Assembly (NCBI GenBank): GCA_002402755.1
Contig: DHGK01000280.1
Coordinates: 12,224 to 32,712 of the forward strand
Reading direction: 5' to 3'
Source: Planctomycetes bacterium UBA4800
Lineage (GTDB): Bacteria; Planctomycetota; UBA8108; UBA8890; UBA8898
DNA length: 20,489 bases
Part shown: positions 1 to 9,900 of the stretch, piece after piece
Layout: each line of letters starts with the position of its first letter
Numbering within the stretch: position 1 is the first letter of the stretch
Made by a program: the position numbers and the translations under genes
The notes under the pieces: model-generated
Seen by the model: the letters and a program-made list of their open reading frames with translations, nothing else
Told to the model about the DNA's origin: nothing
The model's database searches: none

Positions 1-16
1 GGATCGCGCCGCGGCA

Positions 17-45
17 TTGGATCCGTTTCGACGGTCGCATAGAAT
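17..45 (+). promoter_or_regulatory. Candidate sigma70-type promoter for the GH106 gene
   Basis: A TTGGAT hexamer at 17-22 and a TAGAAT hexamer at 40-45 are separated by 17 bases and lie about 30 bases upstream of the rhamnosidase start. The -10 matches the consensus at five of six positions; the -35 at three of six. A purine-rich GGGGAGAGGAG ribosome-binding stretch follows at about 60-70. The spacing is good but the -35 is weak, and the organism's promoter consensus is unknown. Confidence 0.4.
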
Positions 46-75
46 GGGCGGCGGCCCCAGGGGAGAGGAGATCAC

Positions 76-3000
76 ATGCGAATTGCCTGCGTTCTCGTCC
101 TGTGCACCGTCGCGTTCGCGGACGCAGCGCCGGCCGGCGACGCCGCGTTCGAATGGCCGGCGGCGACCGCCGAGCAGAAACCGTGGACCTACTGGTGGTG
201 GATGGGGAGCGCCGTCGAGGCGGCGGAGCTTTCCGCCGTGCTCGAAATCTACGGGAAATCCGGGCTCGGCGGCGTCCACATCATCCCGATCTACGGGGTC
301 AAGGGCTTCGAGGATCGGTGCATTCCGTACCTGAGCCCGGCGTGGATGGAGGCGCTCCGCCTGACGGTCGAAGCCGCGGGCCGCGCCGGCATGGGCGTCG
401 ACATGACGACGGGAACGGGCTGGCCGTTCGGCGGACCCAACGTCACGCCCGAGCATGCCGCCTGCAAGGTCGTGATCAAGCGCTACACCCTGGGCGCGGG
501 CGAGCGCCTCTCGGAGAAGCTCCCCGCGGGCAGGATCGAGGCCGTGATGGCCTTTCCCGAGTCGGGCGAGCCCCTCGACCTGACGAACGAGGTCGATGGC
601 GGCGGCGCCCTGGGGTGGACTCCTCCCGCGGGCAAGTGGAGCCTCTGCGTCGTCTCGACGGCCGGGACGGGACAGAACGTCAAGCGCGCCGCGCCCGGGG
701 CCGAGGGGAAGGTCGTCGACCCGTTTTCGCGCAAGGCGCTCGACGCCTATCTGGAACGCTTCGACAAGGCGTTTGCCGGCTACCGGGGCCGCCCGCCCCG
801 CGCCCAGTACCACGATTCCTACGAGTACTACGGCGCCGACTGGGCGCCGGGATTTCTCGACGCGTTTCGAGTGCGCCGCGGATACGACCTGCGGCCGCTT
901 CTCCCGGCCTTCCTCGGCCAGGGCCCCGAGGACACCGTTGCGCGCGTCAAGGCCGACTATCGCGCGACGATCGCCGATCTCATCCTCGAGGACTTCATCG
1001 AGCCCTGGGTCGCCTGGTCGCACGCCAAGGGATGCCTGACACGGAACCAGGCGCACGGCTCGCCCGGCAACATCCTCGACCTCTACGCGGCGAGCGACAT
1101 TCCCGAGACCGAGATCTTCGGGCCGAGCGGCTTCCCGATTCCCGGCCTGCGTGCCGACCCGACGTTCAAGAACGAGCCGCCCGATCCGCTGATGCTCAAG
1201 TTCTCGTCGTCGGCCGCCCACGTCGCCGGGAAACGGCTCGTGTCGTCCGAGACGTGCACGTGGCTCGCCGAGCACTTCACGGTTTCGCTCGCCCAGGCGA
1301 AGCCCGAGATCGATCAGCTCCTCGCGAGCGGGATCAACCACGTCTTCTTCCACGGGACGACGTACTCGCCGCGAAGCGAGCCGTGGCCGGGCTGGCTCTT
1401 CTACGCCTCGACGAACTTCGGTCCGACGAGCGTCTTCCATCGCGACTTGCCCGAGCTCGCCGCGTACATAGCGCGCTGCCAATCGATCCTCCAGTCGGGG
1501 GAGCCCGACAACGACGTTCTCCTCTACTTCCCGATCCACGACGTCTGGCACTCGCCCGCCGGCATGCTCGTGGGCTTCGGCGTCCACAATCTCGGGCAAT
1601 GGCTTCACGGGACGGCCTTCCATCGCGTCGCGTGCGCGCTCGCCGAACGCGGGTACGCGTTCGATTATGTTTCCGACCGCATGCTCGCGGGCGCACGTGC
1701 GACGCCCGAAGGGATCCGGACTCCCGGCGGCGCCTACCGCGCCGTCCTCGTCCCCGCGTGCCGCTGCATGCCGGTCGAGACGTTCGAGCGGCTCATTGCG
1801 CTCGCGCGGGGCGGCGCGACGGTCATCTTCGAGGAAGGGTTCCCGCGCGATGTTCCCGGCCTCGGAGGGCTCGAGGAGCGGAGAACGCGCCTCGCCGCGG
1901 CGGCCGCCGCGATCGACCTCGAGGACAATTCGGATTCGTGGGGCCGGCACGCCGCCGTCGGCGCGGGCCGCGTGCTCGCCGGGAAGGACATCGATGCGAT
2001 GCTCGGGAGCGCCGGCGCGCGGCGCGAGCCCATCGCGGCTGCGGGCATCAGGTTCATTCGCCGCACGCACGGAGAAGGGCATCACTATTTTCTCGCGAAC
2101 CTCGGCGCGAAGACCGTCGAGGGATGGACGCCGCTCGGCGTGGCCGCGCGCTCCGCGGTGCTGATGGACCCGCGTTTCCCGGACGGCAACGGCACGGCCG
2201 CGCTGCGACACGACCGCGCGGGAAGACCGGCGATCTACGTCCGGCTTGCGCCCGGCGAATCGCGCATCGTCCGCACGTTCGCGACGCGGCAGGTTACGGG
2301 CGCTTCCTGGCGCTACGTGCGCGAGGACGCCGCCGCGCCGGTCGATGTCGCCGGCCCCTGGCGCGTGTCCTTCATCGACGGCGGGCCGCGGCTGCCGGCG
2401 CCCTTCGAGACGGCGAGGCTCGCCTCGTGGAGCGCGCTCGGCGGGTCCGACGCGGCGGTATTTGCCGGAACGGCGCGCTACACGGCGGCGTTCGCCCGGC
2501 CGCCCGATGGCGCCGGCCGGGAGTGGATCCTCGATCTCGGGCGCGTCGGCGAGAGCGCGCGCGTGCGCGTGAACGGCCGCGAGGTCGGCGCCCTGTGGAG
2601 CCTTCCCTTCAAGATCCCGATCGGCGACTTCCTTGCGGCCGGGGAGAATACCCTCGAGATCGAGGTGACGAATCTCGGCGCCAACCGGATCGCCGACATG
2701 GATCGCCGCCGCGTCCCGTGGAAGAAGTTCTACGACGCGAACATAGTCAACATCCAGTACAAGCCCTTCGACGCGTCGGCGTGGCCCGACGCTCCCTCGG
2801 GGCTGCTCGGTCCCGTCCGGCTCCTCCCGGCGACGGTGGTCGATCACGCGGCGTTGCCCGAGGGCGACGCGGGCGAGAGGATCGACGAGCTCGTCGCGCT
2901 CGGGGCGGGCTGGCGCGCCGAGGTCATCGCCAGGGTCGACCAGAGCTACGTCGGGTGGGATGTGGAGATCGGCGATGCCGACAACGACGGCGCGAACGAG

Positions 3001-4107
3001 GTGCTCGCGACGGGATGTCCCGCGAGCAGGCTCTACCTCTGGAAGAAGAAGGACGGCGTGTGGCAGACGCGGCTCCTCGCAGAGGACTTGGCCCGCCGAG
3101 CCCCGAAGCCGGGAATGGGCCTCGCCGTGCGCGTCGTCGATCTCGACGGCGACGGCAAGAACGAGGTCGTCGCCGGCACGGGGCAGGAAGCGGCGGAGCC
3201 GGCCTACCTCCACGTGCTTGCAACCGATGGGACGCGCGTGACGCGCGAGCGCTCGAGCCGGCCCTTCCAGCAGGGGAGCGCCTACACCCACAACTTCGGC
3301 ATCGCCGACATCGACGGCGACGGCGTCAAGGAAATCGTCGCGGCCTACTGCGGGAGCGGCGAGGTCGTGCGCTACGATGTCGAGAAGGGCCTCGGGGCGA
3401 TCGCGCGCCGGACGATCTTCCAGTGCGCCGGCTCGGGCGAGGACACCTGCATCGCCGACGTCGACAACGACGGCGCGGTCGAGTGCATCATCTGCGACTC
3501 GTACCGCGACGACAAGGCCGCCGTCCGCATCTTCGAGTTCGACCCGAAGGGCGAGCTCGTCGTCCCGTGCCGGATCGCCATCGAGGGATTCGATGGTCTC
3601 CGCTGCTTCGATTGCGCGGCCGAGGTGGGAGACGTCGACAACGATGGAAGGAACGAGCTCATCGTCGGCTGGAATCGCACGCGCGGCGAGGCGAAGGGGA
3701 CCATCCTCGCCTACCGCGTCGACGAAGGCGGCGCGACAATCGTCCACACGTTCGCGCGCGAGGACTCGCGCCTCGACCTCGGCTTCTTCGAGAAGATGAT
3801 GTGCATCGCCGACGCCGACAACGACGGCGACCGAGAGCTCATCGTCTCGACGCGCGGCGAGCGGCAGTGGGGCGGCGCGGGGCTCGGCAACATCTTCATG
3901 TTCGAAGCGGCCGCAGGCGGCGAGATCACGACGACCTTGCTTGCCGACTTCGCGGCGGTGACCGTCGATGCGTCCTGGATCGCCGTCGGCGATGCCGACA
4001 ACGACGGGAAGAACGAGATCATCGCCGCGACGGGCGCGGGCCACCGGGAGAAGCCCGGCGTCTCCTACGTGATCCTGATCGAGAAGGAGGAATCGCAGGG
4101 CGGATAG
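76..4107 (+). CDS. Exported GH106-type alpha-L-rhamnosidase-like hydrolase with C-terminal FG-GAP/VCBS repeats
   Basis: 1343 residues. A short signal peptide (about 1-18) precedes a catalytic region beginning with the PWTYWWWMGSAVE signature (about 36-48) seen in GH106-type enzymes, with TGTGWPFGGP near 113-122. The segment SSETCTWLAEHF followed by GINHVFFHGTTYSP contains Glu392, a probable catalytic acid residue by analogy with the family. A galactose-binding-like beta-sandwich (about 816-918, VRVNGREVGALW...NTLEIEVTNL) is typical of GH106 C-termini. Unusually, seven DxDxDGxxE calcium-type motifs follow, starting near residues 967, 1022, 1078, 1128, 1186, 1246 and 1306. The 50-60 residue spacing suggests a seven-bladed propeller, perhaps for binding polysaccharide or the cell surface. 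The expected role is removal of terminal rhamnose from polysaccharide outside the cytoplasm. The ATG at 76 has a GAGGAG ribosome site upstream. The exact substrate is not readable; a GH106-like enzyme acting on another deoxysugar is possible. Confidence 0.85.
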   Translation: MRIACVLVLCTVAFADAAPAGDAAFEWPAATAEQKPWTYWWWMGSAVEAAELSAVLEIYGKSGLGGVHIIPIYGVKGFEDRCIPYLSPAWMEALRLTVEAAGRAGMGVDMTTGTGWPFGGPNVTPEHAACKVVIKRYTLGAGERLSEKLPAGRIEAVMAFPESGEPLDLTNEVDGGGALGWTPPAGKWSLCVVSTAGTGQNVKRAAPGAEGKVVDPFSRKALDAYLERFDKAFAGYRGRPPRAQYHDSYEYYGADWAPGFLDAFRVRRGYDLRPLLPAFLGQGPEDTVARVKADYRATIADLILEDFIEPWVAWSHAKGCLTRNQAHGSPGNILDLYAASDIPETEIFGPSGFPIPGLRADPTFKNEPPDPLMLKFSSSAAHVAGKRLVSSETCTWLAEHFTVSLAQAKPEIDQLLASGINHVFFHGTTYSPRSEPWPGWLFYASTNFGPTSVFHRDLPELAAYIARCQSILQSGEPDNDVLLYFPIHDVWHSPAGMLVGFGVHNLGQWLHGTAFHRVACALAERGYAFDYVSDRMLAGARATPEGIRTPGGAYRAVLVPACRCMPVETFERLIALARGGATVIFEEGFPRDVPGLGGLEERRTRLAAAAAAIDLEDNSDSWGRHAAVGAGRVLAGKDIDAMLGSAGARREPIAAAGIRFIRRTHGEGHHYFLANLGAKTVEGWTPLGVAARSAVLMDPRFPDGNGTAALRHDRAGRPAIYVRLAPGESRIVRTFATRQVTGASWRYVREDAAAPVDVAGPWRVSFIDGGPRLPAPFETARLASWSALGGSDAAVFAGTARYTAAFARPPDGAGREWILDLGRVGESARVRVNGREVGALWSLPFKIPIGDFLAAGENTLEIEVTNLGANRIADMDRRRVPWKKFYDANIVNIQYKPFDASAWPDAPSGLLGPVRLLPATVVDHAALPEGDAGERIDELVALGAGWRAEVIARVDQSYVGWDVEIGDADNDGANEVLATGCPASRLYLWKKKDGVWQTRLLAEDLARRAPKPGMGLAVRVVDLDGDGKNEVVAGTGQEAAEPAYLHVLATDGTRVTRERSSRPFQQGSAYTHNFGIADIDGDGVKEIVAAYCGSGEVVRYDVEKGLGAIARRTIFQCAGSGEDTCIADVDNDGAVECIICDSYRDDKAAVRIFEFDPKGELVVPCRIAIEGFDGLRCFDCAAEVGDVDNDGRNELIVGWNRTRGEAKGTILAYRVDEGGATIVHTFAREDSRLDLGFFEKMMCIADADNDGDRELIVSTRGERQWGGAGLGNIFMFEAAAGGEITTTLLADFAAVTVDASWIAVGDADNDGKNEIIAATGAGHREKPGVSYVILIEKEESQGG

Positions 4108-4120
4108 GAGGCGCGGGACA

Positions 4121-4139
4121 GGCGGCGCGCAACGCCGCC
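4121..4139. terminator. GC-rich hairpin between convergent genes
   Basis: GGCGGCG (4121-4127) and CGCCGCC (4133-4139) form a perfect 7-bp stem with a 5-base loop. The hairpin begins 14 bases past the stop of the rhamnosidase gene and lies downstream of the convergent reductase gene. There is no T-tract on either side, so it is at best a weak intrinsic terminator or an mRNA 3'-end stabiliser. The rest of the 115-base gap shows nothing else. Confidence 0.4.
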
Positions 4140-4222
4140 GCACGCTACATGTCGGGTCTCCATTCCCGCGCACCGTGGACGACGCCGCCTCGGGCACTGA
4201 ACGGACGGGGCCCTCGGCGAAG

Positions 4223-5221
4223 TCATAGAGGGATCGTCGTCCCCAACCCCAGCTTCCGGGCGTTGTCGAGGGCCGCCGCGGCCGCCGCCAGATCCTGGAT
4301 GGCCACGCCGACGGACTTGAAGAAGGTGATCTCGTCGTCTGCGCACCGGCCCGGCCGGCGTCCGCCGGCGATCTCGCCCAGCTCGGCGGCGATGCATTCG
4401 GGGGAACAGCGTCCCTGCCGGATCGGCACGAGAATGTCGCCGGCCTCCGACAGCGCTGACTCGCGATGGTCCACGACGACCCGGGCGCGCAGCACCGTTT
4501 CCGCCGGCACTTCCTGGACATCCGGGCGGTACGAGCCCACGGCGTTGATGTGGACGCCCGCCTTCAGGTCGGCATCGGCGAAGACGGGCGAGGAGGCGGA
4601 CGTCGCGGTGCAGATGATGTCTGCCGAGCGCACGGCGCTCGCCGCGCTCGGCGCGGCCTTCACGGCAACCCCGGTCGAGGCGCGCATCTCGTGCGCGTAG
4701 ACCTCGGCGGCGTGCGAGTCGATGTCGAAGACCCAGGCCTCGCGAATGGCCCGGACCGCGCAGACGGCTTCAAGCTGAGTGCGCCCCTGGACGCCGGCGC
4801 CGAGGATCGCCGCAGTGGAGGCATCCCGGCGCGCCAGGAGATCGGTCGCCGCGCCCGAGGCGGCGCCGGTGCGGATCGCGGTGAGGGATGCGCCGTCCAG
4901 AACGGCCAGCGGACTCCCGTCGTCGCCGTTCAGCAGGATGACCAGGGCCTGGATGCGCGGCAGCCCGAGCGCCGCGTTCCCGTCGTACACGGTCACCGCC
5001 TTGAGGCCGAGGAGGCCCCGGGAGGGCACGGAGCACGGCATGATGAGGAGCGAGCCCTTCTGTCGGGCCGCCGCAATCCGGGAGCGCAGGGGCAGGACCG
5101 CGTCGCCGGAGGAAAGCGCCGCGAAGGCGGACTTCATCGCGTCCACCGCCTCCCGCATGGGAAGCGCGGCGCGGACATCGGCGGCGGACAGGAAGACGAG
5201 GCTGCGCCGGTTCTCCGTCAT
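4223..5221 (-). CDS. Ornithine cyclodeaminase / mu-crystallin family NAD(P)-dependent reductase
   Basis: 332 residues, the usual family length, with no signal peptide, so cytoplasmic. Visible family marks are the GLKAVTVYD segment with Lys74 (substrate-contacting lysine of the family), TAIRTGAASGAATDLLAR (about 114-131), the Rossmann motif GAGVQG (141-146), and the C-terminal SVGVAIQDLAAA. At the position where true ornithine cyclodeaminases carry a DAVGGDCPGK-type segment, this protein has NAVGSYRPDVQEV. That is closer to the alanine dehydrogenase or ketimine reductase branches. The ATG overlaps the stop of the serine dehydratase gene by four bases (ATGA), so translation is coupled. A joint pathway is plausible: serine to pyruvate plus ammonia, then a reductive amination or imine reduction such as alanine formation. 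That pathway is inference; the exact substrate is unknown. Confidence 0.85.
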   Translation of the reverse strand: MTENRRSLVFLSAADVRAALPMREAVDAMKSAFAALSSGDAVLPLRSRIAAARQKGSLLIMPCSVPSRGLLGLKAVTVYDGNAALGLPRIQALVILLNGDDGSPLAVLDGASLTAIRTGAASGAATDLLARRDASTAAILGAGVQGRTQLEAVCAVRAIREAWVFDIDSHAAEVYAHEMRASTGVAVKAAPSAASAVRSADIICTATSASSPVFADADLKAGVHINAVGSYRPDVQEVPAETVLRARVVVDHRESALSEAGDILVPIRQGRCSPECIAAELGEIAGGRRPGRCADDEITFFKSVGVAIQDLAAAAAALDNARKLGLGTTIPL

Positions 5222-6780
5222 TGGCGGCCCTCCGCGATTCTCGGCAGCGCCCTGGCCGAGGGCGTCGCGGCCAGTCCCCCGAGCGACGTCACGCGCAGTT
5301 CGGCGGGCATCGCCAGGCCCACCGCGTGGACCGCGTCGATGGTCTCGTCGAGCGGGATCGGGTTATGGTAGCCGCCGAGGATCAGATCCGCGTTGACGAA
5401 GGCCGCCGCCGCGGCCGCGGCGTTGCGCGTGTGGCAGGGAATCTCGACGATGCCCTGCACGAGGTCGCACACGCTTCCCATGGTGTTCTGGAAGGCGATG
5501 GCCGCCGCATCGCAGGCCTGGCGCATCGTGCCGCCGGCAACGTCGACCACCGCGGCCGCCGCCATCGCGCCCGCGGCGCCGATCTCGACCTGGCAGCCCG
5601 CCACCTCGGCGGCGAAGGTCGAGCGCTCGGCCACGACGACGCCCACCGCGCCCGCCGCAAGCAGGGCCAGGGCGAGCCGCTCCCGGCTCACGGCCTTCTC
5701 GTCGAGAAGGGTCGCCAGCACTCCCGGGATCACGCCCGCCGAGCCGGCCGTCGGCGCCGCGCACACCACGCCCCTGCCGCAGTTGACGTGCATGGCGGCC
5801 ATCGCGCGCGCGGCCGCGCGGGTGTGCAGGCCGCCGGCCGCCAGCCGGCCTTCCGCCTCGGCCCTGTAGATGCGCGCCGCCGTGGGGCGCAGGAGCTGCA
5901 TGTCCGGCACGTCGAGATCGAGACCGCGGCGGACGCTCGCCGTCATGATGTCGGCGCGCCGCATCATCTCTTCGATGATCTCCTCCTCGGACAGCCCGAG
6001 CAGGGACGCCTCGTAGCGCGCCGCCGCCCGGCCCGGCGAGAGCGCTCCCGCCTCGGCGAACTCTATCATCCCCGCGGCCCCATCGAAGAGCTGCGGCCCG
6101 CGCGTGACGAAGCCGAGCGGCGCGCCGGGGAACAGCCGCGTCACGCCGGGAAGCGACGCGAGCTCGTCCTTGAGCTCGGCGGGCAACGCGCTCCGCCGTC
6201 GCGCGAGCAGCAGCATCCGGCGGCCGGCGGCGACGCGCCGGACCTCGCCGAGGTTCTCTCCGCCGCATTCCAGTCGGGGGCGCACCGCCGCCTCGGCGCT
6301 CGCATCCAGCTCGACCAGCGTCTCGTGACAGAGACCGGTGAGCACGACCGGCCAGCCCTCCAGTGCGATGATCTCCACCGCGCCGCCGCCGATGGATCTC
6401 CCCGCGGCCTCGAGCGTTCGGCCGCCGCGCCCTCGGAGGCGGATGCGCACGGCGTTCGGATGGCTCGCCCCGGGCAGCGGCTCCACGCGGAACCGCACCT
6501 GCAGCCCTGCCGCCGGCGCCAGCGCCAGGGCGCGCGGAAAGCGGTCGTCCGTGATGGACCAGCCCATCGATCCCGCCGCGAACGCGAGGTCGGAGGCCTG
6601 GGACTCGTAGCAGCGAGCGTAGCTGCCGCCGGGATCGAACGTGAATTCCGCCTCGGCCGGCGCGTCGTCGAGGAGCGACCGGGCCAGGGCCGCCAGGCGG
6701 TACGAGCCCGCCGTGTGGGAGCTGGACGGCCCGCGCATGACGGGGCCGATGACATCGTTGAGGATGCTGATCGCTTTCAT
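5218..6780 (-). CDS. sdaA: L-serine dehydratase, iron-sulfur-dependent, single chain
   Basis: 520 residues from the ATG at 6780, which begins MKAISILNDVIGPVMRGPSS followed by SHTAG, the standard N-terminus of the family; the frame stays open upstream but that part is an Arg-rich non-family extension. The beta domain covers about 1-145, a degenerate ACT-like segment may lie at 145-220, and the alpha domain covers about 245-515. Three cysteines fit the 4Fe-4S ligands: Cys340 in CAAPTAGSAG, Cys438 in CDLVQG and Cys449 in PCHTRN. The enzyme deaminates L-serine to pyruvate and ammonia in the cytoplasm. It is the first gene of a two-gene operon with the downstream reductase (4-base overlap). An AAGGA stretch just upstream is only a modest ribosome site. 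A relative acting on another beta-hydroxy amino acid cannot be excluded. Confidence 0.9.
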   Translation of the reverse strand: MKAISILNDVIGPVMRGPSSSHTAGSYRLAALARSLLDDAPAEAEFTFDPGGSYARCYESQASDLAFAAGSMGWSITDDRFPRALALAPAAGLQVRFRVEPLPGASHPNAVRIRLRGRGGRTLEAAGRSIGGGAVEIIALEGWPVVLTGLCHETLVELDASAEAAVRPRLECGGENLGEVRRVAAGRRMLLLARRRSALPAELKDELASLPGVTRLFPGAPLGFVTRGPQLFDGAAGMIEFAEAGALSPGRAAARYEASLLGLSEEEIIEEMMRRADIMTASVRRGLDLDVPDMQLLRPTAARIYRAEAEGRLAAGGLHTRAAARAMAAMHVNCGRGVVCAAPTAGSAGVIPGVLATLLDEKAVSRERLALALLAAGAVGVVVAERSTFAAEVAGCQVEIGAAGAMAAAAVVDVAGGTMRQACDAAAIAFQNTMGSVCDLVQGIVEIPCHTRNAAAAAAAFVNADLILGGYHNPIPLDETIDAVHAVGLAMPAELRVTSLGGLAATPSARALPRIAEGRQ

Positions 6781-6903
6781 CTGTCCTTGCCGGAGCCGCG
6801 GGCCGCGTGCGGAGAGGTGCGCCCGATCCCAGGGGACTGGTGCGCGAGCCTCCTCCTTCGGGCCGGAATGTAACTCTACTCGACCGCGCATTCCGCTTCC
6901 AGA

Positions 6904-6949
6904 GCCGGCGCGCCGCCGTTTGCCTGATGCCTCCGGCGAAAGGCGGCCG
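6904..6949 (-). repeat. 46-bp palindromic repeat, copy A, just past the kinase stop codon
   Basis: This element matches 11787-11832 at 45 of 46 positions in the same orientation; the only difference is G versus C in the loop. An imperfect 13-bp dyad (6912-6924 against 6935-6947) surrounds a 10-base loop. Read on the minus strand it starts 8 bases after the kinase stop. Its placement suggests a terminator or 3'-end stabiliser of REP type, or a dispersed repeat that marks a recombination boundary. It lies in the 176-base gap upstream of the serine dehydratase, where no clear promoter is visible. Confidence 0.85.
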
Positions 6950-6956
6950 CCCCCGG

Positions 6957-9900
6957 TCACGCGCTCAGTACTCGGCGGATCTCTTTCTCGAGGGGGAAGA
7001 GCACCATCGCAAGCAGGCTGACCACCGCACCGGTACCAAGCAGGATGATCATGACGGAATTTCCTGCGAAGAATCCGTCTGAAAGATCAACGCAGAAGGC
7101 GAGCGCGATGAGTCGGGCCAGGTGGTAGAGTCCCATGGGAAGCATGTACAGGATACAGAAGGCTCCCAGTCTTCCGTGGAAGTAGTCGAGAACACGCGGC
7201 GCCACCACGCCGGCTCTTCCGAGGGCCTTGACGACCACGCGATGGAAGAGGAAAGGCAGGCAGCTCAGCGAAACGGCGGCCGCAAGACCGCTCGTGTGCT
7301 GCAGAGCCGCCGGATTCGCAACTCCGTGCGCGGCGAGCGCGAGCGCGAGCGCAAGAACGAAACCCAAGGGGATGAGCAGGAAGCTCGATCTTCCCGCGCC
7401 CCGGGCGAACACCAGCGCTCCCGCTGCCATGAGAGCATATCCAGCCTCGGTCGGGAGAAGATCCCGATCTCTCCACGGATAGTCGAACATCGCGACGATT
7501 ACGCCGGCGACGATGAGTCCTGCCGCGGGCGTGTAGCGGCGCGCGAAGGGGCGCAGCGGCAAGAGCGCCGCGACGAGCAGGTACACGATGAAGAGTCCCA
7601 CCATGGCGCCGACACCGAGGATACCCGGATGCGTGAACCACCAGTCCTGCGCAAGTCCGTATGCGCGCGCCTGCGCGAGGTTCTGGTTGAGCGCGGGGCT
7701 CGGCGTTATCTTCTCCTTGGCTATTGCCTGCTCCACAAGATCGGCCGCATCGAATGGCCGCTGCCAGCGGGTTTCCAGAGCTGACAATGCCAGATCCCTC
7801 ACCCCCTGCACCTTCGTTGCGAGAAGCAGGCGTACGCAGTACTCCGGTTTCGCATCGCGAAAGGCCTCCTTGAGAGCATTCCTGAGCTCCGGATCGGCAA
7901 CAGGCGCGGCGTCACCGGCCAGGAGGCGCGCCTTGAGAAGCTTGGATTGCGTCACTGCCCCGCAGGATTCGCCCAACGCCGCCAGCTCGCGACGAGCCCC
8001 GGGAAGCGGCAGGAAGTCGCCGATTGCGTGGAGGAGGTGATTGACTGCGTTGAGGTAACGCGTGGTGAAGTAGTCGATCCCTCGTTCCTGCAAACCCGCG
8101 GCGTAAAAGGCAAGGTCCTTGGCAATTCTCGCGCGCCAGTCGTCTATCGACCAGGAGCGGGAATCCGCCCCTGGCGTCTCGAGAACAACGAAGAGCCTGG
8201 CGGGAGGATCCCGCCAATCGTGGCCGCCGCCCGAAGAATACGCCGGCATGACGAAGCCAAGCTCGGCGGAGACCGGGTCAATGGAATATCCTGTGTGCCC
8301 GCCGCGTGCGTGCACCATGACTCTACCGTTGAACCACTCCGCTCGGGCGCTGTATTTCAGGTAGGCTACGTAGCTGTCTTTCGTGCGGATCTTATCGGGA
8401 ACCCCGGGAACCTTGACGCCTATACGGGGGTACTTGTACGCCTTCCGTTCAGCCTCCCACTCGATCGTGATGGTCTCCCCGATGCGAAGTGGTCGGACTT
8501 GTTCCCACGCGACTCGCGGCACGCCCGTCATCACGGGAGACTCGATACGGGCGATCCTCAACTGGTATGGTTCGTCGGGCGGTCTGAGGACCTCGTACCA
8601 CACCATGGCATGGTTCGATCCCTTGACCTTCGCCATGACCTCCGTGGGAGCCTTGAGTCGAAGGAGCTTGAGAAGCAACTCTCGCCGCTTCTTGTGCTCG
8701 AGCCAGTCGGTCCTGAGGAATTCGTTGAACACCGTGAGCAGGTCCTCTTGGGGCGACACGCCGAGCTGCTCCGAAAGGTAGACGACCGGGTCATCCTTCT
8801 CGTGACGTTCCCACCATGCACGCACACCGGCCTCATCCACGCGGGAAAGACCCGTATACGCGCCGAGCCACGTCGAAAGATCGTAGCGCGAGGCGCCGCG
8901 GAGGATATCCTTCGGCCCTAGGAACTTCTCCACGGCCCACCTGACGCAGCCGTGGTATCGTTCCTTCCGAGAGACCGCGCGGAACTGCTTCCAAGAGGAG
9001 ACGATCTCCGCCTCAAGTTGAGGATTGATGGACGGAAGCGGGCTGGGCCGGTTGTGCCGTTCTCCCGCGTCCTCTGTCAGGAGCCGCCGTTCAGATCGAA
9101 GCGGCAGGTCGGCGGCGATCGAGAGAAACTCCACGGCAAGAGCGCGAAGCTCGGGCGAGAGGCCGTCCATCTGCGCGATGTCGGCCAGGGGCTCTTCGAA
9201 GTCAGGGGTGTTCTGGAACTCCATCCACGACCGTGCCGAGGCTTGGGCTTGATCGAAGTACTCTTGTTGATACCCACCTCCAGCCAGGAATCGCTGGAGC
9301 GCCAAGAGCAGCACGTGCCGAAGCGCGGCCCTGCTATCCGGCGATTTCTCGCACAAGCGAGCGAGGAACTCCTCCCAGCGGCTGTTATAAACGTTGAACA
9401 GCATGTAGTTGGCGAAGTTAACCGCCAGTTGGTGGTCGGTATGGGCCTCGTCCGACGCGGCCGCGATCAGCGCATCCAGTCTGGGCTCGGACCCCGGGGC
9501 CTCGAGCGCGACCTTGAGAGCGCCGAAGGCATCGAGAGCCTTCGCGTAGTCTCCTGCCTTGAGCCAGGAACGCGCACGGGAGAGGTGCAGATCGCCGATC
9601 TCATCTTCGTATCCAGGTCCGTAGAAGGCGTACGCATCAGCCGCGATTTCTTCATTTCGGAGCGCGGCTTCCTGGAAGCAGTTCTTGAGGCCGAGCTCCA
9701 TGATCAACGCCCGCTGGCTCTCGATCCACCCCCGGTGGAGCTCGACCGCCAGGGGGTTGCTCCTGTTGTTCCGTTCTTGCGGGATTCCACGTATCGCGCT
9801 CTTGTAGAAGCTGACCGCCTCCTCGAATCGGCCCTGGTCATGGGCCAGGCGGGCGAAGTACTGCAACGTCGTGGGGCTCCCTCGGGTGACAGGAAGCGCT

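Noticed and set aside
102..4700. 1532-codon open frame on the plus strand in another frame over the rhamnosidase gene
   Set aside because: Arg-rich and low-complexity with no domain signature; it is the usual long shadow frame of a GC-rich gene.
5221..6873. 550-codon plus-strand open frame over the serine dehydratase
   Set aside because: Antisense shadow with Arg/His-rich composition; the minus-strand gene has conserved cysteines and family motifs.
6781..6960. 60-residue N-terminal extension of the serine dehydratase
   Set aside because: Reading upstream of 6780 gives an Arg-rich peptide that covers the 46-bp repeat; family members start at the MKAISILND-type methionine.
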